Source: Dehalococcoidia bacterium (GTDB taxonomy: Bacteria > Chloroflexota > Dehalococcoidia > GIF9 > UBA5620). From it: a stretch of 8,770 bases of DNA. The stretch spans positions 1-8,770 of the forward strand of contig JADHWZ010000088.1 of the NCBI GenBank assembly GCA_016783225.1, written 5' to 3'. Each line of letters opens with the position of its first letter. The stretch's first letter is position 1. The notes under the pieces are model-generated. The model worked only from the letters and a program-made list of their open reading frames with translations, searched no databases and had not been told where the DNA came from. This document shows positions 1-6,459 of this stretch, piece after piece. A program made the translations under genes and the position numbers.

Positions 1-1637
1 CCGAGGGTGACCTGCCTTTTCTCGGATTGGCCCGTGGCTTCGTTCATGACTGTTACGAAGGACTCCGCAGGGGTGGTTGTAACCGCCGATAAAGGCACCA
101 GCAATACGTTCTGAACATTGTATATGGCAATATCAGCCGTGGCCGTGAGACCGCCCTTGAGCTCTACATCGCTGGGGTCAAGCTCGATGGTCACAGCAAA
201 TTTAACAACGTTGTTGGCATCCTTTTCACCATAAGGCGAAATGAATGTTATCGCGCCCGTAAATACTTTTTCAGGTACGGCATCTACAGCAATCATCGCC
301 TTTTGCCCTCGTTTGACTTTCAGAATATCGATTTCGTCCACCAGTCCCTGGAACTTGATGGCCGTTGTATCAACAAGTTGAATGGCACCTCCGGATGAAT
401 AGTCCTGGGCAGAAAGGACGTCATCCTTTTTAATGCCTACGCTTACCACCGTGCCATCAAAAGGTGCCACTATTATTGTCTTCAGTAAGTCATCCTTCTT
501 ATTCTCAAGGGTCACCACAGCATTTTCTAAATCGACCTTGTACTGCTGCTCAGCTTCTAAGGAGAGGCCGTGTTGCAATACATGCTCGTTAGTTCCTAAA
601 ATGCCGTTACAGAGTGCCATTTCATGCTGCGCGATACGTAAATTATTATTGAATTCCGGGGAATCGATCCCATCTTTTTCAAGCGCAATAAGTGCTTCAT
701 TTAACCTGTCGTCAGCAGCTCCGTACAAATACAGGCATATGTCCTCACCGTAAATAGTCGCATAATTACGCGTTTTCATCCTGTTGACCTTGTTCATGAC
801 TACTCTGCCTATACACCCAAGCCGGCGCAAAAGAGTATCAAACATCGGGGCGGCTTCCTCGTATTTCCCTTGGGCAGTCAATTCCCTGACTATCTCGATT
901 TCTGCCTGGCCCTGCTTTATTAAATCAACTACCTTGCGCAGCTCCAGGATGTGAGATACCGTGGTAGACTGGTACGACTGTAGCATTAAATACACTGTGT
1001 TTTCGTCATTAACAAACGGCGCCATATTTCCCAGCCCTGACTGCGGGTTGTTTATAGCGTCCTCAATTATTTTTATACAGGCTTCCAGGTCGGAAAAAGC
1101 TATATATAACTCAGATGCGGCTGCACTGTAATTATTGGCCTGAAACAGTTCACGTGCTCTGTAAACTTCGTCCTGCGCCCATCCAAAGGATGTTAAAGCA
1201 GTGCGGTTCGGATAATAAAATGGATAGCCAAGCGCCGAACCACTGTGAGGGCCATCAATTGGAAACTGGGGCAGCAGCGGCACGGTTTCGTAGAGATTGC
1301 TTAATACAGTCTGTACGTTATTATTGGCCGACATGATGTCCAGACGCTGTGCCGTGTCATCCAGCCTGGCCAGTATCGTCCCGGCCTTGACATAGTCCCC
1401 CTCCTCCACCAGCACATCTTTGACATCACCTGGTGCACCGAAACGCAAGTCAAACGCCTGCGGCATTACCAGATTGCCATCCACAGAGACAGTTATAGCC
1501 AGATCGCCGCGCTGTACGGTAACAACCTGTTTTTCTACTTCCGGCGGGTTTGATTTTGAAGCGCAGCTAATACTCGGAAGAAACAAAATAAATACGCAAA
1601 TAATAATAGTAAATAATCTATTGAATATTCGGAGCAC
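1..1637 (-). CDS. Efflux periplasmic adaptor (HlyD/MacA-like membrane fusion protein), lipoprotein, C-terminus cut by window edge
   Basis: The frame is open for 545 codons from a GTG at 1637 to the window edge, with no frameshift. Residues 1-25 form a lipoprotein-type signal: basic start, hydrophobic core, then Ser-Ile-Ser-Cys with Cys25 as likely lipidation site. Residues about 63-94 (FGAPGDVKDVLVEEGDYVKAG) are the first half of a biotinyl/lipoyl-like domain. The second half starts near residue 391 (APFDGTV) and is followed by beta-barrel-like sequence (VDEIDILKVKRGQKA). This split lipoyl layout is typical of adaptors that link an inner-membrane RND or ABC (MacB-type) pump to the outside. 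About 290 mostly helical residues separate the two halves, much more than in a usual MacA hairpin. The transporter gene probably lies beyond position 1. GGAGGT (1655-1660) sits 17 bases from the GTG, which is long, but the frame has no ATG, GTG or TTG nearer. The family call is firm; the substrate is unknown. Confidence 0.85.
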   Translation of the reverse strand, partial: MLRIFNRLFTIIICVFILFLPSISCASKSNPPEVEKQVVTVQRGDLAITVSVDGNLVMPQAFDLRFGAPGDVKDVLVEEGDYVKAGTILARLDDTAQRLDIMSANNNVQTVLSNLYETVPLLPQFPIDGPHSGSALGYPFYYPNRTALTSFGWAQDEVYRARELFQANNYSAAASELYIAFSDLEACIKIIEDAINNPQSGLGNMAPFVNDENTVYLMLQSYQSTTVSHILELRKVVDLIKQGQAEIEIVRELTAQGKYEEAAPMFDTLLRRLGCIGRVVMNKVNRMKTRNYATIYGEDICLYLYGAADDRLNEALIALEKDGIDSPEFNNNLRIAQHEMALCNGILGTNEHVLQHGLSLEAEQQYKVDLENAVVTLENKKDDLLKTIIVAPFDGTVVSVGIKKDDVLSAQDYSSGGAIQLVDTTAIKFQGLVDEIDILKVKRGQKAMIAVDAVPEKVFTGAITFISPYGEKDANNVVKFAVTIELDPSDVELKGGLTATADIAIYNVQNVLLVPLSAVTTTPAESFVTVMNEATGQSEKRQVTL

Positions 1638-1893
1638 GTTTGTGTTTACTTTATACCTCCAGGCTTAAATTGCTAGCTGACATATATTTCAGCTTTGGCA
1701 GTTCCCGACAATTGATTAAGCTCATTGGTAAAGGCTGTCCAATCGAAGCCCGCCTGCTGTCGGTATTGATAATTTAGCCTGGAAGTACTCGTTTCTTGCT
1801 TTCCTTTGTTCGTTACTGAGCCCAAAATCCAATCCTGGTCCACCTTTGCCGTTTCTTAGCTGCGCTTGAATAGAATCTGGCGTATCAACTAAC
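1638..1893 (-). promoter_or_regulatory. Long 5' leader of the adaptor mRNA
   Basis: This is the predicted untranslated leader between promoter P1 and the adaptor start. It contains an inverted repeat, AGCTGA (1675-1680) and TCAGCT (1689-1694), with an 8-base loop, about 15 bases before the ribosome binding site GGAGGT (1655-1660). That could be an operator or a small hairpin affecting translation. I recognised no known riboswitch. An open frame crosses most of the leader (1722-1928), but its TTG start is the -35 box itself, so it is unlikely to be a gene. Confidence 0.35.
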
Positions 1894-1899
1894 CTGTGC

Positions 1900-1928
1900 A
1901 TATTAGAGCCTTGCTGGCTGCGTGTCAA
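1900..1928 (-). promoter_or_regulatory. Sigma-70 promoter P1 for the efflux adaptor
   Basis: On the minus strand TTGACA (1923-1928) and TAATAT (1900-1905) are separated by exactly 17 bases. Both boxes are near consensus. Transcription would start near 1893, leaving a leader of about 255 bases before the adaptor GTG at 1637. The spacer contains AGCCAGCA, shared with the promoters at 5368-5396 and (with one change) 6460-6488. Confidence 0.7.
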
Positions 1929-2068
1929 GGCCTAAAAGGTTGCCCCCAACCCGCAGGCTCTATGAGGCTATTCCTTCGTCATCATCCCAAACCCGCCTCA
2001 TCTGGTGTTCTTTAAGTCCCTGCAAAGTTGTGATACCATCTTGTTGGCTTTGCTGAGACGCTGGTTCG

Positions 2069-2081
2069 AGTGACTGTCACT
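2069..2081. promoter_or_regulatory. 13-base perfect palindrome, possible operator
   Basis: AGTGAC-T-GTCACT is perfectly symmetrical around a single central base. Its size fits a binding site for a small dimeric repressor such as a TetR-, MarR- or GntR-type protein. It lies 273 bases before the acyl-CoA dehydrogenase start and about 140 bases behind promoter P1. No regulator gene is visible in the window, so the role is a guess. Confidence 0.25.
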
Positions 2082-2154
2082 GATGTGATAAGGCCTGGCT
2101 GTATTTCCCGAGGCGTTGCCAGAAAGCCCGTTTCTTGAAGAAGTGGAAGGGGGG

Positions 2155-2274
2155 AAACCCGCGACAGGGATATTGAGTGGCAGGGAAGTCCCTGTCGACA
2201 TGCTGGAGCAGGTCGAATCGGAGTGTGCAACCGAGGCCAACACCTATGGTAGGCGAGTGTAGTAATCCGGGTTT
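2155..2274 (+). other. Candidate structured RNA segment
   Basis: A 9-bp perfect stem, CGACAGGGA (2162-2170) with TCCCTGTCG (2189-2197), encloses an 18-base loop. Directly abutting it, AAACCCG (2155-2161) can pair with CGGGTTT (2268-2274), which would close a larger multi-branch fold. The two stems could stack. No known RNA family was recognised. It would lie in the leader if the dehydrogenase is transcribed from further upstream. A coding-like open frame (2092-2262) overlaps it, so the pairing could also be chance. Confidence 0.25.
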
Positions 2275-2353
2275 GCTGTGGGCTTGCTGAAGAGGGAGTC
2301 ATAAGGCAGATTCCTGCTGAAGAAATCTAAATACCCAAGAGGAGGTTGAAACC

Positions 2354-3508
2354 ATGTTTGGTTTTACAGAAGATGAGGAGATGTTTGCCCGAGAACTGAG
2401 AAGATTTGCCCAGAAGGAGCTGGCGCCGTTCGCCAAGGAGAGGGCCAAAAAGCCATCCGCCTACCCACCCGAGGTCATAAGAAAAATGGCTGAACTGGGA
2501 GTATTTGGGCTTGAATTACCTACTGAATACGGCGGGCAAGGTCATGTGGGATATGTCAAAGTAGGTATAGCATTTGAGGAGATAGGGGCGGGAGACATGA
2601 TGGCGCCAAATCCTAATGCGTCACTTGTGGCAGGTCAGTATCTCACGCTTTATGGAAGCAAAGAGGCGACCGAAGAGTGGCTACCTGGACTGATTAGCGG
2701 TGATAAGCTTAGCTGCCTGGTAGTCACCGAGCCGGAGTGCGGCTCAGATGCTGCAGCAATGAAGGTCCGGGCAAAAAAGGAAGGGGAATACTATGTTATT
2801 AGCGGTGAAAAGACATCCATCACTTCTGGCGCTCAGGCCGATGTGGGACTGGTCTTTGCCAAGACCGACCCGGCTGCGGGTGCCAGGGGAGTAACAGCAT
2901 TTCTGGTGCCACTGGATGACGCTAGCATAAAGAGGAGTACTTTCTCTGACACAGGTTGGATACCAATGCAACGAGCATCATTGTTTTTTGATGATACGCG
3001 AATCCACGAGAGGTACCGGCTTGGCGAGGAGGGCCAAGGCTTTTTATATATGATGAGGCATTTTGATTACCTCCGTGTTACCTTGTGTCTCTGGGTACTC
3101 GGGGGAGCACGCACCTCTATAGAGGACGCAGTTTCCTATGCGAAGGAGCGTAAAGCGTTCGGGCGCCCCATCTCCACTTTTCAAGGCATTGCCTTCAAAA
3201 TCGCTGATCATGCTACCAGATTGGAGGCGGCCCGGTTGCTGGCCTATCGAGCTCTGTGGCTAAAGGAACAGGACTTGCCTCATTCGAAAGAGGCGTCCAT
3301 GGCCAAGTTGCTGTGTCCCCAGGTGGCCGTTGATGCTATACATGCTGCCTTATTGATTCACGGTCATTACGGATATGCTACGGATTGCCCCATTGAGCAA
3401 CGACTTAGGGACGCAATAGGCTTTGAAATAGCCGACGGGACAGCAGAAATCCAGCAATTGATCATAGCCAGGCAAATCTTTGGGAGAGAGTATGCTCCTC
3501 AGTCATGA
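2354..3508 (+). CDS. Acyl-CoA dehydrogenase family flavoprotein
   Basis: This 384-residue protein has the normal length of the family, which oxidises acyl-CoA thioesters to enoyl-CoA using FAD and passes electrons to electron-transfer flavoprotein. The N-terminal helical domain (FTEDEEMFARELRRFA; LELPTEYGGQG) is followed by the flavin/substrate signature VVTEPECGSDAAAM, the beta domain, then the C-terminal helical domain with FGRPISTFQGIAFKIAD and IADGTAEIQQLIIARQIFG. GAGGAGGT (2339-2346) lies 7 bases before the ATG, fixing the start. At the usual catalytic-base site, Glu in the common EGT motif, this protein has Asp361 (DGT). The alternative Glu site of isovaleryl-CoA-type enzymes appears to be Leu240. 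Asp as base is known in alicyclic acyl-CoA dehydrogenases of the cyclohexene-carboxyl-CoA kind, so the substrate may be unusual. The family is certain; the substrate is not. Confidence 0.95.
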   Translation: MFGFTEDEEMFARELRRFAQKELAPFAKERAKKPSAYPPEVIRKMAELGVFGLELPTEYGGQGHVGYVKVGIAFEEIGAGDMMAPNPNASLVAGQYLTLYGSKEATEEWLPGLISGDKLSCLVVTEPECGSDAAAMKVRAKKEGEYYVISGEKTSITSGAQADVGLVFAKTDPAAGARGVTAFLVPLDDASIKRSTFSDTGWIPMQRASLFFDDTRIHERYRLGEEGQGFLYMMRHFDYLRVTLCLWVLGGARTSIEDAVSYAKERKAFGRPISTFQGIAFKIADHATRLEAARLLAYRALWLKEQDLPHSKEASMAKLLCPQVAVDAIHAALLIHGHYGYATDCPIEQRLRDAIGFEIADGTAEIQQLIIARQIFGREYAPQS

Positions 3509-3537
3509 CCAACGCAACTTCCAACTTGCCCGACTGA

Positions 3538-3569
3538 GGCTTTGCCATGAGCATGTACCGTGCAAAGCC
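3538..3569. terminator. Hairpin between convergent genes, possible weak terminator
   Basis: GGCTTTGC (3538-3545) and GCAAAGCC (3562-3569) form a perfect 8-bp stem with a 16-base loop, 30 bases after the acyl-CoA dehydrogenase stop. A competing pairing uses AAGCCAA (3566-3571 region) with TTGGCTT near 3596-3602. There is no T-run on either side, so this is not a classical rho-independent terminator. Its place between two convergent genes is the main argument. Confidence 0.3.
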
Positions 3570-3622
3570 AACCTGGTGAACTCTTGGGAAGGGATTTGGC
3601 TTCGTAATGCGATAGGAACCGG

Positions 3623-3961
3623 CTAATGGACGAGCCTCATTGTTATCAGAGCGACGGTCACATAGAGGGACATGCCAATAAGAACAGAAGGCACTGGCCC
3701 CAGTCTGGGTAACAGAAGTATTACAGGTATGACATATAGAAGCCAAGCTGGCAGTAAGAGTAGCATGCTCCTGAAATAGGAAGTCGTTTCACTGACACCA
3801 CTACTCATATATATGGTGAACAAGGTTACAACGGTGATGCTGGGGAAAAGCGCTACAAAAGCAGCAAGGAGTCCCTTGCCTTGACTCCCGAAGTAGGTCA
3901 CCAGGGTCACTATTGTTCCACCAAGAACGAAATATGCGGCCAACATTTTTGCGTCCACCAT
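3623..3961 (-). CDS. Small four-helix membrane protein, GlpM/DUF3147-like
   Basis: This 112-residue protein is almost wholly hydrophobic, with likely membrane segments at about residues 6-24, 30-52, 66-85 and 90-109. The second segment opens with GLLAAFVALFPSITVVTLF. Length, helix number and the Phe-Pro in helix two resemble GlpM and DUF3147 proteins, whose biochemical role is poorly known. The ribosome binding site GGAGGT ends only one base before the ATG (3959-3961). The second codon is GTG (start 3958), so translation may begin there instead, giving 111 residues. It has its own promoter upstream and converges on the acyl-CoA dehydrogenase. The coding call is good; the family assignment is from pattern memory only. 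Confidence 0.75.
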   Translation of the reverse strand: MVDAKMLAAYFVLGGTIVTLVTYFGSQGKGLLAAFVALFPSITVVTLFTIYMSSGVSETTSYFRSMLLLLPAWLLYVIPVILLLPRLGPVPSVLIGMSLYVTVALITMRLVH

Positions 3962-4005
3962 TACCTCCAGGGTTGCTCGTTTTCCAGAATCGATGCGTAG
4001 CGGCT

Positions 4006-4035
4006 ATTATATAGCATTAGGCCTTGTTGCAGTAA
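4006..4035 (-). promoter_or_regulatory. Probable promoter of the GlpM-like gene
   Basis: A perfect TATAAT (4006-4011 on the minus strand) is preceded by TGC two bases further out, similar to an extended -10. The -35 candidate TTACTG (4030-4035) is weak, with an 18-base spacer. The predicted start near 4000 leaves a leader of about 40 bases before the ATG at 3961. Confidence 0.5.
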
Positions 4036-4396
4036 TTGGCTTTGGCGGTCAGATATTGACAGCCTCTTTTCCAAGTTCGATTCTAATCTAGGGCACACTA
4101 CTCAAGAAGAGGTTTTGTAGGTGAGAAGACTGAGCTTCCTTTTCTCTGGTTGGGCGAACAAGGCAGAGCATCGAATCCAGCACATAGAAAGCTTGGTGAG
4201 ATAATGGAGGAGGTACGGACCGCTCAGATGAACTTACACCAGGGGACTGTTGAATGGAGAAAGGGAACGCAAGCTGAAATGAGTAGAGCCTGTAGGTGGG
4301 ACAACTGTGGACAAGCCATGCCCATGCGTGCCTTTGGTCAGATATGCTCAGGTCGACAACCGCAAGCTCTCTGCCTTATTGTCAGGTAGCAAGCCT
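4036..4396. other. Gene-poor gap between GlpM-like promoter and thymidylate synthase end
   Basis: About 360 bases without a convincing gene. A plus-strand frame at 4150-4389 (79 codons, TTG start) has no ribosome binding site at that start and no family resemblance I know. Its middle part, from an internal ATG at 4204, reads MEEVRTAQMNLHQGTVEWRK and might be a relic. TTGACA at 4056-4061 has no good -10 box at 16-18 bases. No clear terminator was seen after the thymidylate synthase. Confidence 0.4.
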
Positions 4397-5053
4397 TCAT
4401 TCTGGACCCAGCTCCATTCTCAATACCATCTTGGCTAGGTCCCAACAGTGTTCATACAAATGCAGTCCCTTGCTGAAGGCTACCAGGGAACCATCATCGA
4501 CCCCTATCTCTTTAGCCACATATTCTTTCAGCAGTTGCAGTCCTCCCAAATTTGTCGGGAATCCACCCCAGAGGTCCCAACTCCGGAAATAGACGATGAA
4601 GTGGAGGGCATTATCCTGAACGCGAGTGTCGACTAGCCTCATGCATTGAGGGTCTTTCAGGTAGATGCTCGAGGGACTACCTACAGACATACACATCTGG
4701 TTAGTGTCATAGCTCAGTTTGTAGCGCCTGATTACCTCTTCTATTTGAGGAGCCAGGTCTTCACCGTAAGTGTACTCCTCGTTGGGTTTCTTGTCGGCTG
4801 TCATCAGGTATAACATGTACTCTTCAATGACCTCATCGGTAGTGGGGGCCGGCACTCCGTCGGGAACAGACGGGCTCAGGGGCCTGATGCCCGGGTTGTT
4901 GATTGTGACCGCAACCAAGGGAATCTCTTTGCGGTGGGTACCCTCAAAACTGCCTTGCTGAATGAGATACGTTCTTCCTTCCAGTAAGGCCTTTTGAAGG
5001 CACTGGAACCAGGCATCTCCTAACCCGACTGCGTTTACTACCGTTAAGTCCAC
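4397..5053 (-). CDS. Thymidylate synthase, archaeal/short type (ThyA superfamily)
   Basis: This 218-residue protein belongs to the folate-dependent thymidylate synthase fold, which methylates dUMP to dTMP in DNA precursor synthesis. The active-site nucleophile is Cys137 in DPQCMRLVDTRVQD. FRSWDLWGGFPTNLGGLQL (residues 156-174) supplies the conserved Arg, Asp160 and Asn168, and the nucleotide-binding His-x-Tyr is His198-Leu-Tyr200 in GLHLY. The sequence resembles the short enzymes of methanogens and some uncultured bacteria more than E. coli ThyA. AGGAGG ends 5 bases before the GTG at 5053, and GDAWF near residue 12 matches the start region of the family, so the N-terminus looks complete. It lies directly behind a truncated SRPBCC gene and probably uses that gene's promoter (5368-5396). 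Dihydrofolate reductase is not seen here. The enzyme class is quite sure. Confidence 0.85.
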   Translation of the reverse strand: MDLTVVNAVGLGDAWFQCLQKALLEGRTYLIQQGSFEGTHRKEIPLVAVTINNPGIRPLSPSVPDGVPAPTTDEVIEEYMLYLMTADKKPNEEYTYGEDLAPQIEEVIRRYKLSYDTNQMCMSVGSPSSIYLKDPQCMRLVDTRVQDNALHFIVYFRSWDLWGGFPTNLGGLQLLKEYVAKEIGVDDGSLVAFSKGLHLYEHCWDLAKMVLRMELGPE

Positions 5054-5082
5054 ATTCTCCTCCTGAACAGTTTTGCCATTCG

Positions 5083-5292
5083 CTAAGCTGACCTTGTAAT
5101 TGCCGCCTTGTGTAGATACTCTTCAGAATAGACAATGGAGCCTTCCTGGAAGGGTCCCCCTCTAATCCAACAAAGGTCTACATGGTCAGGATGCCAGGCC
5201 TGGTAATCCTCCTTTTCTTTGAGATGCGTAAGCCAGTCAAAAACCTTCTCGGGCGTCGTTTGTATTTCTATTGAATGTTCCGGTGTTATCGC
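5083..5292 (-). pseudogene. Truncated SRPBCC (START-like) domain gene remnant
   Basis: The minus-strand frame reads EHSIEIQTTPEKVFDWLTHL, then WHPDHVDLCWIRGGPFQEG and SIVYSEEYLH, matching the first half of an SRPBCC/polyketide-cyclase-like protein (a hydrophobic ligand-binding helix-grip fold, normally about 140-190 residues). After EEYLH the family pattern stops and the frame ends at TAG (5083-5085), so roughly the C-terminal half is missing. There is no ATG, GTG or TTG start: the frame is open back to TGA at 5329-5331 without one. ATA (5287-5289) stands where an ATG is expected, 10 bases after AGGA. Its sigma-70 promoter (5368-5396) is intact. The thymidylate synthase begins 29 bases after the stop. 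It could be a deletion relic or, less likely, a sequencing or assembly error. Confidence 0.7.
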
Positions 5293-5367
5293 GTTTTCTT
5301 CCTGGTGTCGTAGGTCACGGGAACATGTTCACTCTCATCCGGAATTCCCCGTACCGACTCTGCCGCT

Positions 5368-5396
5368 ATGTTAAAGCACTGCTGGCTACGTGTCAA
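5368..5396 (-). promoter_or_regulatory. Sigma-70 promoter P2 for the SRPBCC remnant and thymidylate synthase
   Basis: On the minus strand TTGACA (5391-5396) and TAACAT (5368-5373) are separated by 17 bases. The spacer contains AGCCAGCA and matches the P1 spacer closely over its first ten bases. Transcription would start near 5361, about 70 bases before the SRPBCC remnant, and read on into the thymidylate synthase at 5053. Confidence 0.7.
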
Positions 5397-5549
5397 CGCC
5401 TCCAATTCGGGCTCTCCTGTTTCAACTCGTGATGAAATAATCCTGGCCCCCTGATCCTTCCTGGGATGGACAGGGTATGCCCATTTGAGGGTAACTTGAG
5501 ACTTCGTCGTGGTGGTGAAGCTGTGTTTGGAGAATAACAGACTCACGGC

Positions 5550-5589
5550 AAAAGCACCTGGCTGTCTTCGGCCTACAGGCCGTGGTGCT
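5550..5589 (-). terminator. Hairpin with short T-run at the end of the crotonase gene
   Basis: Reading the minus strand, AGCACC (5589-5584) pairs with GGTGCT (5558-5553), followed by three more Ts (5552-5550). Inside lies a second stem, CGGCCT with AGGCCG (5582-5569), tightly closed around the TAG stop codon of the crotonase. The T-run is short, so termination may be partial. It would separate the crotonase transcript from promoter P2 downstream. Confidence 0.4.
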
Positions 5590-6391
5590 CCCAGGTAGGT
5601 TTTCGCTTCTCTAAGAAGGCGCGGGCGCCATCGGAGTGTTTGTCACCGCGCATCCACATTGAATTCACCAGGTCCGCTTCAATCCGCAACCCCTCCTCTG
5701 TGGGCCGGCCCCAGCTTTGCATCACTGTCTCCTTGTCGGAACGGATGGCCCCCTGGGGGAGTTCGGCGATTGTGTGGGCTAGTTCCCGCGCCCGCTCCAT
5801 CAACCTTTCTCTGGGGACAATCTCCGTAACCAGCCCGATGCGCAGCGCCTCCTCAGCATCGATGCGGCGGCCGGTGATAATGAGCTCCATCGCTCGCCCA
5901 TACCCCACAATCATGGGCAGCCGCACGCCGCCACCATCACCAAAAACGATGTTCCAGCGTCGCTCCAGGAAACCGAATTCGGCGTGATCAGCGGCGATGC
6001 GTATGTCCAGTGAACAGGCCGTCTCCAGGCCGGCGGCGAAGCAGTAACCATTGATGGCAGCGATGGTAGGCTTAAAGATGTCGACGCGACGGGTATAGCC
6101 GCAGGGGCCAGCATCCTCGTAGGTGCTGTACTGAAAAAGGCGTCCCTGGTCGTAGTCGATGGGAGCAGTCATTGCAGCAGCATCATTCAGGTCCCACCCG
6201 GCGCTAAAGGCTCTATCACCAGCGCCGGTCATGATGGCAACAAAGGCATCGCCATCATCCCGGAAGGTGCGCCAGGCATCGTGAAGCTCCAGCGCCGTAG
6301 CCCTATTGAGGGCATTGTGGACCTCGGGGCGATTGAGGGTGATGGTAACGACGTGGCCGTCCCTCTCGTATAGAATGTTTTGATAAGCCAT
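5573..6391 (-). CDS. Enoyl-CoA hydratase/isomerase (crotonase family)
   Basis: A 272-residue crotonase-fold protein of normal family length, expected to act in the cytoplasm on CoA thioesters, most simply hydrating a trans-2-enoyl-CoA. The N-terminus shows VVTITLNRPEVHNALN. The oxyanion hole is formed by SAGWD (residues 63-67) and NGYCFAAGLETACSLD (114-129). Both acidic positions used by true hydratases appear kept: Glu143 in FGFLERRWN and Glu169 in GRAMELIITG. They are followed by RIDAEEALRIGLVTEIVP. The start is the ATG at 6391, with GGAGGT (6398-6403) six bases upstream; a TTG seven codons earlier lies before this site and is not used. Promoter P3 is upstream and a hairpin terminator follows. 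It could work with the acyl-CoA dehydrogenase in this window, but the substrate is unknown and some family members are isomerases or hydrolases. Confidence 0.93.
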   Translation of the reverse strand: MAYQNILYERDGHVVTITLNRPEVHNALNRATALELHDAWRTFRDDGDAFVAIMTGAGDRAFSAGWDLNDAAAMTAPIDYDQGRLFQYSTYEDAGPCGYTRRVDIFKPTIAAINGYCFAAGLETACSLDIRIAADHAEFGFLERRWNIVFGDGGGVRLPMIVGYGRAMELIITGRRIDAEEALRIGLVTEIVPRERLMERARELAHTIAELPQGAIRSDKETVMQSWGRPTEEGLRIEADLVNSMWMRGDKHSDGARAFLEKRKPTWEHHGL

Positions 6392-6459
6392 GAAAACACC
6401 TCCAATTTGCACTATTTCGCGACGAATTGTCCCGGGTTAGCTATATCAATTGCTTGGCT

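Larger units (their letters stand above)
1929..2353. other. Intergenic region between divergent adaptor and acyl-CoA dehydrogenase genes
   Basis: No convincing complete gene. It holds a 13-base palindrome (2069-2081), a segment with strong pairing potential (2155-2274) and the ribosome binding site of the dehydrogenase, GAGGAGGT (2339-2346). One plus-strand frame, 2092-2262, is open for 56 codons with coding-like composition (for example LPESPFLEEVEGGKPATG and ECATEANTYGRRV) but has no good start. It may be a gene relic; I do not recognise it. No confident promoter for the dehydrogenase was found. Confidence 0.4.

Noticed and set aside
433..753. 106-codon plus-strand frame opposite the adaptor gene
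   Set aside because: Antisense shadow: Ser/Thr/Cys-rich, and the minus strand there encodes a clear adaptor domain.
1638..1893. Riboswitch (for example cyclic-di-GMP type) in the adaptor leader
   Set aside because: Only a loose match such as GGCAAAGG was seen; the conserved core and tetraloop-receptor elements are not present.
1722..1928. 68-codon minus-strand frame before the adaptor
   Set aside because: Its TTG start is the -35 box of promoter P1 and its first internal ATG overlaps the -10 region, so the transcript from P1 cannot encode its start. No family resemblance.
2012..2302. 96-codon minus-strand frame (and overlapping 81-codon frame)
   Set aside because: Low-complexity Pro/Thr/Arg-rich translation without start signals; the opposite strand is at least as coding-like.
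4056..4084. Plus-strand TTGACA as a promoter
   Set aside because: At 17 bases only GATTCT is found (three of six matches), and no convincing gene follows.
4150..4389. 79-codon plus-strand frame
   Set aside because: TTG start without a ribosome binding site, no recognisable motif, Cys/Arg/Gln-rich end typical of chance frames.
5286..5546. 86-codon minus-strand frame between crotonase and the SRPBCC remnant
   Set aside because: Promoter P2 lies inside it, there is no ribosome binding site at its start and the protein resembles nothing known. Its apparent similarity to the 1722-1928 frame (LTRSQQ) is only the translated promoter sequence.
6392..6412. Earlier TTG start of the crotonase (279 residues)
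   Set aside because: It lies upstream of the strong GGAGGT site that serves the ATG at 6391, and the added residues are the translated ribosome binding site.
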